Notes under the pieces: model-generated
What the model saw: the letters and a program-made list of their open reading frames with translations, nothing else
What the model was told of the DNA's origin: nothing
Database searches by the model: none
Source of the DNA: Myxococcales bacterium
Lineage (GTDB): Bacteria; Myxococcota_A; Polyangia; Haliangiales; Haliangiaceae
Direction: 5' to 3'
Length of the DNA stretch: 64,000 nucleotides
Assembly: GCA_016720595.1 (NCBI GenBank)
Contig: JADKKI010000014.1
Location: forward strand, 62,001 to 126,000
Translations under genes and position numbers: made by a program
In this document: positions 1-8,242 of the stretch, piece after piece
How the letters are laid out: every line of letters starts with the position of its first letter
Numbering within the stretch: the first letter of the stretch is position 1

Positions 1-2
1 CC

Positions 3-377
3 TCCACCTCGTCGATGCCCACCGGTGGTGGTGGTGCCGCAGCGGCAGCGAAGCCGATGGCGGGCACGATGGCCGAGGCGCCCAAGCAGGCGTTCCCGAG
101 CACGCTCGAGGTCAAGCCCGAGTGCCATCAGGACAACTACCTCATCCTCGACGTCCCCGAAGGCAAGGACTTCACGATCGAGGCCAAGCCCTCCGAGGGC
201 TGCGTGCACGTCTCCGTGATGAAGGAGAACGGCAGCACGAACGACATGCCGATGATGGAGATCTGCGCGGATGCGCTGAAGCCGATCGCGGCGAAGGGGC
301 AGGCCGGCAAGACGTTCATCGCGATGAACGAGGGCGGTGCCTGCAAGGGCATCACCGTCAACGTCGAGTTCAAGTAG
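3..377 (+). CDS. Secreted/lipoprotein-type hypothetical protein (5' partial)
   Basis: The reading frame is open from the window edge, so the true start lies upstream; the visible part is about 124 residues. It begins with a Gly/Ala-rich linker (GGGGAAAAAKP), as often follows a signal peptide or lipobox, and continues as a compact domain with four cysteines (ECHQ, EGCV, EICAD, GACKG) that could form two disulfides outside the cytoplasm. I do not recognise the family. Its last 8 bases overlap the 3' end of the convergent kinase gene. Product localisation is inferred from composition only because the N-terminus is missing. Confidence 0.6.
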   Translation, partial: STSSMPTGGGGAAAAAKPMAGTMAEAPKQAFPSTLEVKPECHQDNYLILDVPEGKDFTIEAKPSEGCVHVSVMKENGSTNDMPMMEICADALKPIAAKGQAGKTFIAMNEGGACKGITVNVEFK

Positions 378-1173
378 GTCGAAGCCGGGCCGCAAGCTCC
401 GCGGGGGTGCGCAACCGCTGCGCCGGATCCTTGTGGAGCGCGGCCTGGACCACGGCATCGAGCGCGCGGTCGGGGAGCGCAGGAGCAGGCGCCTCGACCA
501 CCGCCGCCATCGAGAGCCACGTGGGCCCGCGGTGGAACAGCCGGGTCCCGGTGGCGAGCTCCCACAGCACCACGCCGAGGGCGAACACATCCGTCGCGGA
601 GGTCCACGCCTCGCCACGCACCTGCTCGGGTGCCATGTACGCGTGCGTGCCGCGCACGGCGCCGGCCTCGCCCGCGGCGCGCGCGATGCCGAGGTCGACG
701 AGCGTCACGTGATCCGCATCGTCGACGATCAGGTTCGATGGATTGATGTCCCCATGGATCCAGCCGTGAACGTGGAGATGGGTGGCCGCACGGCACGCCG
801 CTTCGACGATGGCGAGCGTTCGTGCGCGCGGCAGGATGACCTTCATCGGCTCGGTGCGGCTCGGGGTCGCGGGTGGCGCGACGATGCGCCGCAGGTCCTC
901 CCCGGGTGCCAGCTCCATCGCGACGTAGGGGCGGCCCTCGACCTCACCGGCCTCGCGCGCGCGAACCACGTTCGGGTGGTGGGGCAGGGTGGTGGCGAGC
1001 CGCTGCTCGAGGGAGAACTGGGCGAGCCCTTCCTCGTTGCGCGCGAGGTGGGTGTGGAGCCGCTTCAGGGCGACGTGATCGCCGTCCCCGCTGGCGCGGC
1101 GCGCGCGCCAGATCTCACCGAGCCCGCCGACCGCGATCAGCGACTCGAGCTGCCACGGCCCGAACGACTCCAT
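370..1173 (-). CDS. Atypical Hanks-type Ser/Thr protein kinase, soluble
   Basis: 267 residues, essentially a bare kinase domain with no membrane segment or C-terminal sensor. Visible: glycine loop IAVGGLGEIWRAR, the VALKRL lysine, a catalytic loop reading HGDINPSNLIV, a DLG magnesium loop and the APE motif in AYMAPEQV. The catalytic Asp and following Asn are kept, but the usual HRDxKPxN is changed at the Arg (Gly, a non-RD kinase) and at the Lys (Asn). Activity is therefore uncertain: it may be a low-activity kinase or a pseudokinase-like scaffold. It is divergently transcribed from the acyl-CoA dehydrogenase across a 47-bp gap and converges on the partial gene at the window edge. Confidence 0.85.
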   Translation of the reverse strand: MESFGPWQLESLIAVGGLGEIWRARRASGDGDHVALKRLHTHLARNEEGLAQFSLEQRLATTLPHHPNVVRAREAGEVEGRPYVAMELAPGEDLRRIVAPPATPSRTEPMKVILPRARTLAIVEAACRAATHLHVHGWIHGDINPSNLIVDDADHVTLVDLGIARAAGEAGAVRGTHAYMAPEQVRGEAWTSATDVFALGVVLWELATGTRLFHRGPTWLSMAAVVEAPAPALPDRALDAVVQAALHKDPAQRLRTPAELAARLRPT

Positions 1174-1220
1174 TTCCTCTCCATTCCCCGACAGCGTAGC
1201 GGTGTTAGACTGCCGCCGCC

Positions 1221-2363
1221 ATGGATCTCAGCTTCACCGAAGAGCAGCTCGCCCTCGCCACCACCGCCCGCGAGTTCACGCGCAAGGAGATCATCCCGCG
1301 CGCGGCTCACTTCGACGAGACCGGGGACTTCCCCACCGAGATCCTGAAGAAGGCCTGGGAGACCGGCCTGATGAACATCGAGATCCCCGATCAGTACGGC
1401 GGTCTCGGCGGCAGCTGCCTCGACAACTGCCTGGTGCAGGAGGAGGTGTCGTTCGGATGCTCGGGGATCAACACCTCGATGGCCGCGAACTCGCTCGGCG
1501 CCACGCCGCTCCTGGTCGCGGGATCCGATGCGCAGAAGAAGGAGTACCTGTCGCGGCTGACCAGCGAGTTCCTGTTCTCCGCGTACTGCTGCTCGGAGCC
1601 CGATGCAGGCTCCGATGTCGCGGGCATGCGCACGCGCGTGACCAAGCACGGCAGCGACTACGTGCTGAACGGCCAGAAGCGATGGATCACGAACGGCGGC
1701 GTGGCCAACTTCTACACCGTGTTCGCCACGTTCGATCCAGCGCTCAAGCACAAGGGCATCGCATGCTTTGTGGTCGATGCGAACACCCCGGGCGTCAAGC
1801 CGGGGCGCAAGGAGCACAAGATGGGGCAGCGCGCCTCGAACACCACCGACGTGATCTTCGAGGACTGCAAGCTCCCGGCGAGCGCGCTCGTGGGCTCCGA
1901 GGATGGTGGTTTCAAGGTCGCGATGAAGACGTTCGATCGCAGCCGTCCATGGATCGCGGCCACCGCGGCGGGTGTGATCCGGCGCTCTCTCGAGGAGAGC
2001 CGGGCCTACGCGCTCGAGCGCAAGACGTTCGGGGTGCCGATCGCGCAGCACCAGGCGATCCAGTTCATGCTCGCCGAGATGGCGATCTCGTACGAGGCCA
2101 CGCGCCTGCTCACCCACAAGGCGGCGTGGCAGGTCGACAAGGGTGACCTGTCCGCGATCACCAGCGCGTATGCGAAGGCGTACGGCGCGGATGCCGCCAT
2201 GCGCGCCTCGACCGATGCGGTGCAGATCTTCGGCGGCTACGGGTACACCAAGGAGTACCCGGTGGAGAAGCTGATGCGCGATGCGAAGCTCCTCCAGATC
2301 TACGAGGGCACGTCGCAGATCCAGCGCGTGGTGATCGCGCGCAACGTGCTCGGCGGCAAGTAG
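1221..2363 (+). CDS. Acyl-CoA dehydrogenase (medium/short-chain type)
   Basis: 380 residues, normal length for the family. FAD-dependent alpha,beta-dehydrogenation of acyl-CoA, the first step of beta-oxidation, with electrons passed to ETF. Signature stretches are YCCSEPDAGSDVAG (signature 1), the QIFGGYGYTKEYPVEKLMRD block, and the catalytic glutamate in QIYEGTSQIQR at about residue 362, the medium-chain/short-chain position. The ATG start gives the canonical MDLSFTEEQ opening. No other beta-oxidation genes lie nearby, so the exact acyl substrate cannot be told. It is followed after 38 bp by a lipase-like lipoprotein, so release of fatty acids outside and oxidation inside is an attractive but unproven link. 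Confidence 0.95.
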   Translation: MDLSFTEEQLALATTAREFTRKEIIPRAAHFDETGDFPTEILKKAWETGLMNIEIPDQYGGLGGSCLDNCLVQEEVSFGCSGINTSMAANSLGATPLLVAGSDAQKKEYLSRLTSEFLFSAYCCSEPDAGSDVAGMRTRVTKHGSDYVLNGQKRWITNGGVANFYTVFATFDPALKHKGIACFVVDANTPGVKPGRKEHKMGQRASNTTDVIFEDCKLPASALVGSEDGGFKVAMKTFDRSRPWIAATAAGVIRRSLEESRAYALERKTFGVPIAQHQAIQFMLAEMAISYEATRLLTHKAAWQVDKGDLSAITSAYAKAYGADAAMRASTDAVQIFGGYGYTKEYPVEKLMRDAKLLQIYEGTSQIQRVVIARNVLGGK

Positions 2364-2401
2364 CCCTTGCACCGCCCGGGATCCCGGGCGAACGTCGGGC
2401 C

Positions 2402-4414
2402 ATGCAGGCTGGACGTGTGGTGGTGATGCTGGTGCTGGCCCTCGCGGCGTGTGGTGACTCGGCGAGTGGACCCGAGGCGCGGTTCGACGTGCCAGCCTCG
2501 GGCGCGATCGGCTGGGGCGTGGCGCCGTTCCCGAGCGATCTGTACCTCGGCGAGGATGGGACGGTTGACCTCGCCTCGCTGCCATCCGCCAGCCCGATGT
2601 GGGAGCGCGTGCGCGAGGAGCTCGGCACGCGGCGTGGGTTCTGCGGGACCTGTCCGATCTACTTCCCGATCAACGGAGAGATCGATCCCGCGACGCTCGC
2701 CGACGGCGTGGTGATGATCGATCCGAGCGGCGCCAAGCTCGCCGTCGAGGCCGAGTGGGATGCCACCGATTCGATGATCGCCGTCCGGGCGCATCGCGGC
2801 GTGGTGCCCACGCCTGGGCAGCGGTACATCGTCGCGCTGACCAAGGCCGTCCACGGCACCGATGGTTCGGCGCTGCGTGCCGCCTCGGGGTTCACCTCGG
2901 CGCGTGCGCAGACCGTCATCACCCCGGCGCTGGCGACGCTGGGAGAAGCCGGAGTCGCGGCGGACTCGGTGGTGGCGCTCGCGGCGTTCACCGTCGAGGA
3001 TCCCACGGTGCTCGCGCGCGATCTCGCGGCCCGCGTGACCGCCTACTACGCGGCGCACGGCGAGCCCGCGATCACGGTGACGCGCGTATGGCGCGCCTCC
3101 GACGGCACGCTCGATGCGCTGATGGGCGTCCCCGCCGAGGATCGCCCGGGCCTCGATGTTCCCTCGGTCGGTGGCGCCATCGGGACCACCGGCGTCGCCC
3201 ATTCGAGCGTCTCGATCCTGATCAAGGGAACGTTCAACTCGGTGCGGGTGATCACGGGGACCGGCACCGAGCTCGGGACCCTCATGCCCACGGCCGTGGC
3301 GGGGGACCAGGTCCCGTTCGTGCTCGCGATCCCCGCGGGCGCGGACGTCACGCACCTGCCGGTGCTCGTGTTCCACCACGGGGCCAGTGGCCTGCTCGGC
3401 AATGGCGTTGCGCTCGCCGACATGGCCGCGAAGGCCGGGGCGGCGTTTCTCAGCCTCGAGACGTTCCAGCACGGTGAGCGTTGCCCAGGCGCCACCGACA
3501 CCAGCCACAGCCTGCGCAAGGACAATGACGCGCTCGGCCCGGATGGGTTCTTCGAAGCTCCGGCGCTGACGATCGTCACGCGGCTGCTCGCGATCAAGGG
3601 CACCCCGGCAGGCCAGGAGACCAGCCCCGCGTACATGCTCGGCACGCTCGCGCAGATGGTCGCGGACTCCCACGCCTTGCTGGAGCTGGTGCACGCGAGC
3701 GATCTCGCGCCGCTCGCCGCAGCGGACGCCTCGCTCGCCGGCCTCGCGTTCGATCGCGACAAGGTCTATTACGTGGGCCTCTCGCTCGGCACGATGATCG
3801 GCACTGCGACGCTGGTCGCGGACGACACGGTCAAGGCGGCAGCGATGAACGTCCCGATCGCGGGGCTCGTGGCCACGCTCACCGAGAACGAAGCGTTCCG
3901 CGTCCAGCTCGAGCTGCTCGGCCTGCGCACGCTCGAGATCCCCAACGCCGAGTACGAGCCCGCCTTCCAGCTCTCGATGCATCCGTTGATGGGCTTCATG
4001 CAGTGGACGCTGTATCCGGTGGAGCCGCCCGCGCTGATGAAGGCGCTGCTCGCGAAGCCGCGCGATCTGATGTGGCAGCTCGCCGGGCTCGACGAGCTCG
4101 CGGGGGTCGCATCCGGGAACGCCGTGATCGCCGCGGCCGGGGTCCCCGCCGTGGGCTCGTTCACTTTCGCTCCGGTGACCGCTGGGACGGCACCGCTCCA
4201 GGGGCGCGGCGCGTACGTGTTCCCGCAGGCGGACCACTACATGGCTGGCTACAACGCCGGCACCTCGGCCGACGTGCCGCCGGCGCTGCCGCCGTTCCAG
4301 CGCAGGCCTTCGAGCCTGATGTTCGCGAACCCCGTCGCGGCTGTGCACGCCCAGCTCACCCACTTCTTCCAGACCAAGCGGCTCACCGGCACCGGTGAGA
4401 TCGTTGCGCCCTGA
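2402..4414 (+). CDS. Lipase-like alpha/beta-hydrolase lipoprotein
   Basis: 670 residues. The N-terminus is a lipoprotein signal (MQAGRVVVMLVLALAACG; lipid-attachment Cys at residue 17). The N-terminal half is beta-rich and resembles the N-terminal domain of bacterial virulence-factor/VolA-type surface lipases; the C-terminal half is an alpha/beta-hydrolase with oxyanion-type FHHGASG and a nucleophile elbow GLSLG (Ser about 461). A conserved acidic residue and the late QADHYMAG histidine could complete the triad. Expected role is hydrolysis of lipids or esters at the cell surface. The stop overlaps a possible early start of the next kinase, so co-transcription is likely. Substrate is unknown. 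Confidence 0.8.
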   Translation: MQAGRVVVMLVLALAACGDSASGPEARFDVPASGAIGWGVAPFPSDLYLGEDGTVDLASLPSASPMWERVREELGTRRGFCGTCPIYFPINGEIDPATLADGVVMIDPSGAKLAVEAEWDATDSMIAVRAHRGVVPTPGQRYIVALTKAVHGTDGSALRAASGFTSARAQTVITPALATLGEAGVAADSVVALAAFTVEDPTVLARDLAARVTAYYAAHGEPAITVTRVWRASDGTLDALMGVPAEDRPGLDVPSVGGAIGTTGVAHSSVSILIKGTFNSVRVITGTGTELGTLMPTAVAGDQVPFVLAIPAGADVTHLPVLVFHHGASGLLGNGVALADMAAKAGAAFLSLETFQHGERCPGATDTSHSLRKDNDALGPDGFFEAPALTIVTRLLAIKGTPAGQETSPAYMLGTLAQMVADSHALLELVHASDLAPLAAADASLAGLAFDRDKVYYVGLSLGTMIGTATLVADDTVKAAAMNVPIAGLVATLTENEAFRVQLELLGLRTLEIPNAEYEPAFQLSMHPLMGFMQWTLYPVEPPALMKALLAKPRDLMWQLAGLDELAGVASGNAVIAAAGVPAVGSFTFAPVTAGTAPLQGRGAYVFPQADHYMAGYNAGTSADVPPALPPFQRRPSSLMFANPVAAVHAQLTHFFQTKRLTGTGEIVAP

Positions 4415-4463
4415 GCCCCGCGACACGGGGCTGTCGCAGCTCTCGCGAGCGTATGATCGTGCG

Positions 4464-6296
4464 ATGGACGAGAGCACGATCCCGAGCTTTCCCACGTATG
4501 CGGATCTGACGCAGACCCGCGGCTGGTCGGGCGAAGCGACCAGGCAGGTAGCGCTCGGGCTCGAGGACACCAGCGTCGCGCTCGCCGTGGATCGCTATGC
4601 AGAAGGCGCGCTGCTCGGCGTGGGCGGGATGGGCAAGGTCATGCTCGCGCACGATGCGCGGATCGGTCGCGATGTCGCGGTCAAGCAGCTGCGCACCGAT
4701 CGCGAGGTGGCGCCCGAGGAGCGCGAGCGGTTCCTGCGCGAGGCCCGGGTGCAGGGGCAGCTCGAGCACCCTGCGATCGTGCCGGTCTACGACATCGATC
4801 GCCGGCCCGACGGGACCACGTTCTTCACCATGCGCCGGGTGCTCGGGCGGACGTTGCACGCGATCCTCGAAGATCTGCGCCAGGGTGATCCTGCCGCGCG
4901 TGCCCGCTATACGCAGCGCGAGCTGCTCACCGCGTTCGCGACGATCTGCCTGACGATCGACTACGCGCACTCGCGCGGCGTGATCCATCGCGATCTCAAG
5001 CCGGCCAACCTCATGCTCGGCGACTTCGGTGAGGTCTACGTCCTCGACTGGGGGCTGGCGCGGCTGACCGGCGAGACCGAGAAGGCGGCGGTCGCGGCTT
5101 CTTCGCGGCTCTCGATCCCCGGCGAGCTGATGGGGACGCCGCTCTACATGGCGCCGGAGCAGATGGCGGATCCGGGGGTGGGGCCGGCGGCGGACGTGTT
5201 CGCCCTCGGCGCGATCCTGTTCGAGATCCTGACGTTCGAGAGGCTCCGCAGCCCCGAGACCTTGTGGCTCCCCGCCGACGCGCGGACCTCCGAGCGCGCC
5301 CCGGAGCGCGGGATCGCGCCCGAGCTCGAGACCATCTGCATTCGCGCCACCGAGACCGAGGCCGCCGATCGCTACCCCACGCCGCGCGCGCTGCAGGAGG
5401 CGGTGGTGCGGTTTCTCGACGGTGATCGCGAGCTCGCACAGCGCAAGGCGCTCGCCGTGGACCATGCCGGGCGCGCTCGCGAGGCGCTGGTGCGAGCGGC
5501 GGAGCTCGGCGCGGACTACGAGCACGAGCGCGGCACCGCGATCCGGGAGGTGGTCCGTGCCCTCGCCCTCGATCCGGCGAACGACGAGAACGTGGCCACG
5601 CTCGGTCAGCTGATGTCGACGCCGCCGCGCGTGATGCCCGAGTCCGTCGCGACGGAGATGGTTGCCGCCGAGCAACGGCTCGTCCAGATCGGGGCCCGGT
5701 ACTCGATCGGTGCCTCCTTGATGTGGTTCCTGTTCCTCCCGGTGGTCCTGGTGATCGGGCTGCACGAGCCTGCGCAGGCGGCGCTGGTACTCGTCCCGGT
5801 GGGGTTGGCGGCTGTCATGAGCTTCGTGGCCTCGCGCTCGCGGTTCATCCCGGCGTGGATCCAGCTCGCGGTGATCGGGTTGACGCTGCTCGGTGGGGCC
5901 GCGACCAGCCGGATGTTCGGTCCGCTGGTGATGGTGCCGACGTTGATCGCCACGTTCACGATCGTCCTCCAGGCGCATCCCTCGTTCCGGATGCGGATGG
6001 CCACCCTCGGGCTCGGCGCGATCGCGATGACGGTGCCTGCGCTCCTCGAGCTGGCGGGCGTGCTGTCCCCGTCGTACGTGTTCGAGCACGGCAACGTGGT
6101 GATCGTGCCGCACATGCTCGCGCTCCCGGGGCCGACGGCGGTGACGCTCCTCCTCCTGGTCGCGAGCCTGATGATGCTGAGCGTCCCGTGCCTGTTCATC
6201 TCCCGGCTGCGCACCGCTCTCAACGAGGCCCAGACCAAGCTGCTGCTACAGTCCTGGCTGTTCCGGCGGCTGGGGGAGGAGCTGACCCGCGGCTGA
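4464..6296 (+). CDS. Membrane Ser/Thr protein kinase with polytopic C-terminus
   Basis: I start it at 4464 (MDESTIPSF); an in-frame ATG at 4395 would overlap the preceding gene. About 610 residues. Kinase domain roughly residues 40-310: LLGVGGMGKVMLA, VAVKQL, HRDLKPANLML, a DWG instead of DFG loop (VLDWGLARL) and LYMAPEQM. The DWG variant recurs in the kinase at 36238-39033, suggesting a shared lineage. After about 100 residues of helical linker come five to six hydrophobic segments filling the last 200 residues, so it is an inner-membrane kinase with its sensory part in the bilayer rather than a periplasmic domain. Substrate unknown. Confidence 0.9.
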   Translation: MDESTIPSFPTYADLTQTRGWSGEATRQVALGLEDTSVALAVDRYAEGALLGVGGMGKVMLAHDARIGRDVAVKQLRTDREVAPEERERFLREARVQGQLEHPAIVPVYDIDRRPDGTTFFTMRRVLGRTLHAILEDLRQGDPAARARYTQRELLTAFATICLTIDYAHSRGVIHRDLKPANLMLGDFGEVYVLDWGLARLTGETEKAAVAASSRLSIPGELMGTPLYMAPEQMADPGVGPAADVFALGAILFEILTFERLRSPETLWLPADARTSERAPERGIAPELETICIRATETEAADRYPTPRALQEAVVRFLDGDRELAQRKALAVDHAGRAREALVRAAELGADYEHERGTAIREVVRALALDPANDENVATLGQLMSTPPRVMPESVATEMVAAEQRLVQIGARYSIGASLMWFLFLPVVLVIGLHEPAQAALVLVPVGLAAVMSFVASRSRFIPAWIQLAVIGLTLLGGAATSRMFGPLVMVPTLIATFTIVLQAHPSFRMRMATLGLGAIAMTVPALLELAGVLSPSYVFEHGNVVIVPHMLALPGPTAVTLLLLVASLMMLSVPCLFISRLRTALNEAQTKLLLQSWLFRRLGEELTRG

Positions 6297-6317
6297 CGTC
6301 GAGGTAGGATTTGATCC

Positions 6318-6494
6318 ATGCCGACCTGCCGTGGGTGCAACGACGATGTCGACAAGCTCGTCTCCGTGAAGATCGCCGGCAAGGTGAAGAAGCTGTGCGA
6401 GGACTGCGCCGATCGCGCGCGCGAGGAGGGCGAGATCGCCGAGGCCAGCGAGGGCGTGATCCAGGGGATGATGGGCTTCAAAGGGCGGCGCTGA
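6318..6494 (+). CDS. 58-residue zinc-ribbon-like small protein
   Basis: A short frame of 58 codons beginning MPTCRGCNDDVDKLV and ending GMMGFKGRR. Two CxxC pairs (Cys4/Cys7 and Cys27/Cys30) spaced by about 20 residues are a typical zinc-ribbon or treble-clef pattern; the tail is acidic and helical. It sits 21 bp after the membrane kinase on the same strand. A standard ATG follows GAGGTAGGA, which is a usable ribosome site. Function unknown; candidates are a small DNA/RNA- or protein-binding zinc protein. The intact CxxC pairs and the coding bias make a chance frame unlikely. Confidence 0.65.
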   Translation: MPTCRGCNDDVDKLVSVKIAGKVKKLCEDCADRAREEGEIAEASEGVIQGMMGFKGRR

Positions 6495-6550
6495 GGCCAC
6501 TCCCGGGGCGCGTTCGGGCGCTGTCATAGGGGCCTGGCAGGCTGCTCGAC

Positions 6551-7390
6551 GTGCTGCCCGATCCCCTCGAAGCGACGTCCGGATCCCCCTCGATCAAGCC
6601 CTCGGTCACCGCTCCGATCGGGCACGAGCTCGATACCCCGATCGAGCCGGTGACCGATCGCCCTTCGGGCTCCAGTAGCCCGGCGGGCCGGAACCCGCTG
6701 GCCGACGGGTCGGGTCCCACCAGTCAGCGCGCGGCCGCCCCCGAGGTGTTCGGCAACATCTTCATCGGCATCGCGGGGATGATCGGTGCGGGCAAGTCCA
6801 CGCTCGCCAAGGCGCTCGGCGATCACCTCGGCATCGACACCTACTACGAGCCGGTCGCGGACAACGAGTACCTCTCGGACTTCTACCGGGACACCGCGCG
6901 GTACTCGTTCGCGATGCAGGTCTACCTGCTCAATCGCCGGTTCCAGCAGCACCAGGAGATCATCTGGCGTGGCCGCTCGGCGGTGCAGGATCGCACCATC
7001 TACGAGGACTCGATCTTCGCGAAGATGCTCGCCCGCACCGGGCTCATGGACGAGCGCGACTACAAGACGTACGTCCAGCTGTTCCGCAACATGAGCAACT
7101 TCATGTGCAAGCCGAGCGTGATCGTGTTCCTCGATGTCTCGCCCGAGGCGAGCGCGGAGCGGATCCGCATGCGCAGCCGGGATGTCGAATCGAAGATCGA
7201 GCTCGGCTACCTGCAGGCGCTGCACGATGGGTACGAGGAGTTCGTCGCGAACATCTCGAAGGTCATCCCGGTGATCCGGATCGACTACGAGCGGTTCCAG
7301 ACCGCCGAGGAGATGGCCGAGGTGATCAAGCGCGAATATCTCGACGCCTCGTTCCTGCGCCGCGTCACGACGTTCGACCCGACGCGCTAA
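6551..7390 (+). CDS. Deoxynucleoside (dG/dA-type) kinase
   Basis: 279 residues from the GTG at 6551. The kinase core begins near residue 70: NIFIGIAGMIGAGKST (P-loop), then YYEPVADN, the QDRTIYEDSIFA segment typical of deoxyguanosine/deoxyadenosine kinases, VFLDVSPEAS, and the lid RIRMRSRDVESKIE. It phosphorylates salvaged deoxynucleosides to dNMPs in the cytoplasm. Family members are usually 200-230 residues, so the first 65 residues, Pro/Ser-rich and not conserved-looking, are either an extension or the true start lies further in; no better ATG is evident before the core. Ends 9 bp before the next gene on the same strand. Confidence 0.88.
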   Translation: MLPDPLEATSGSPSIKPSVTAPIGHELDTPIEPVTDRPSGSSSPAGRNPLADGSGPTSQRAAAPEVFGNIFIGIAGMIGAGKSTLAKALGDHLGIDTYYEPVADNEYLSDFYRDTARYSFAMQVYLLNRRFQQHQEIIWRGRSAVQDRTIYEDSIFAKMLARTGLMDERDYKTYVQLFRNMSNFMCKPSVIVFLDVSPEASAERIRMRSRDVESKIELGYLQALHDGYEEFVANISKVIPVIRIDYERFQTAEEMAEVIKREYLDASFLRRVTTFDPTR

Positions 7391-7399
7391 GCTCTGCAG

Positions 7400-8242
7400 G
7401 TGGCAGGGAAGCGTTGGCCGCACATACGGGCCGGGGTGATCGCATGCGTGATCGCGATCGGCCTGGTCGATGGCTGTCCGCTGCCGCCGCCCGGCTATGT
7501 GAAGCCGTGGCAGGCGCCGATCGTCGACCTCGTGCGCCCGATCCAGATCGAGGTCATGCGCCCGTTTCGCTGGGTGCAGCGCGCGCTGCTCGTGACGCAG
7601 CGGTGGGCGCTGTTCCAGGTCGCCGAGCGTGATCGGTACCGGCTCGAGCTGCACGGACGCAGCGGCGGTAGCTGGAGCCTGATGTTTCGCGCGGGCGATC
7701 CCGAGCACACGGCATACGGATCGCTGCTGCTCGACGAGCGCGTTCGCGGCGCCTGGAACCCGACCGATCGTGCGATGCGGCAGTACGGCGTGTTCTCGGA
7801 GTGGTTCCTCGGCCACGTGCTCGCGGAGCACCCCGAGATCGACGCCGCGCGGCTGTGGTTCGAGCGCATCGAGATCGAGGACGGCGAGGCGCGGAGCACC
7901 GGGAAGTTCGTGATGCCGATCGTCCGCGAGCGCGGCGCGAAGCCCGGCGGGCGACGAAGCGGGCAGCGAAGCCGGCGGCAAGACGTCCACCAGGGCGGAC
8001 GACGTGAGCAACGAGGCGAGCAACGCGGCGAGCAATGCGGCCAGCAACGCGGCGAGCAACGCGGCGAGAAGCGAGCAGTGGAGCGAGGCGTGGAGCGAGG
8101 CGTGGAGCGAGGCGTGGAGCGAGGCGTGGAGCGAGGCGTGGAGCGAGCCGTGGAGCGAGGTGACCAGCGAGCCGTGGAGCGAGGTGACCAGCCAGGCGTG
8201 CCGCGAAGCGATCATCGCGACGTGCAGCGAGGCGGCCTATGA
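7400..8242 (+). CDS. HTTM-partner membrane-anchored protein with repeat-encoded tail (frame of tail uncertain)
   Basis: 280 residues from GTG 7400. An N-terminal hydrophobic segment (GVIACVIAIGLVDG) precedes a region of about 150 residues (WALFQVAERDRYRLELHGR...) resembling proteins encoded next to HTTM genes. The TGA overlaps the next ATG (ATGA), as in a translationally coupled pair. The last 90 residues come from 12-bp DNA repeats and read as Arg/Glu/Gly-rich VERG repeats. Third-position GC falls sharply after about 7940 in this frame, while another frame (giving WSEA/SNAA repeats) keeps it high. A single-base frameshift near 7945 and another in the repeats is therefore possible. Function unknown. 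Confidence 0.6.
   Translation: MAGKRWPHIRAGVIACVIAIGLVDGCPLPPPGYVKPWQAPIVDLVRPIQIEVMRPFRWVQRALLVTQRWALFQVAERDRYRLELHGRSGGSWSLMFRAGDPEHTAYGSLLLDERVRGAWNPTDRAMRQYGVFSEWFLGHVLAEHPEIDAARLWFERIEIEDGEARSTGKFVMPIVRERGAKPGGRRSGQRSRRQDVHQGGRREQRGEQRGEQCGQQRGEQRGEKRAVERGVERGVERGVERGVERGVERAVERGDQRAVERGDQPGVPRSDHRDVQRGGL
8005..8200 (+). repeat. Two adjacent 12-bp minisatellites inside the coding region
   Basis: The first block (about 8010-8070) repeats GAGCAACGCGGC roughly five times; the second (about 8080-8160) repeats TGGAGCGAGGCG about seven times, then decays into GAGCGAGGTGACC-type units. The 12-bp period keeps the reading frame, so slippage would add or remove four residues at a time. In the two open frames the units read VERG or WSEA and GEQR or SNAA. 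Confidence 0.85.

Noticed and set aside
2300..4570. Minus-strand open frame of about 750 codons opposite the lipase-like gene
   Set aside because: Shadow of the plus-strand lipoprotein gene, which has a signal peptide and a nucleophile elbow.
6524..8215. Minus-strand frame encoding LHAS repeats
   Set aside because: It is the reverse reading of the 12-bp minisatellite and runs antisense to a good deoxynucleoside kinase gene.
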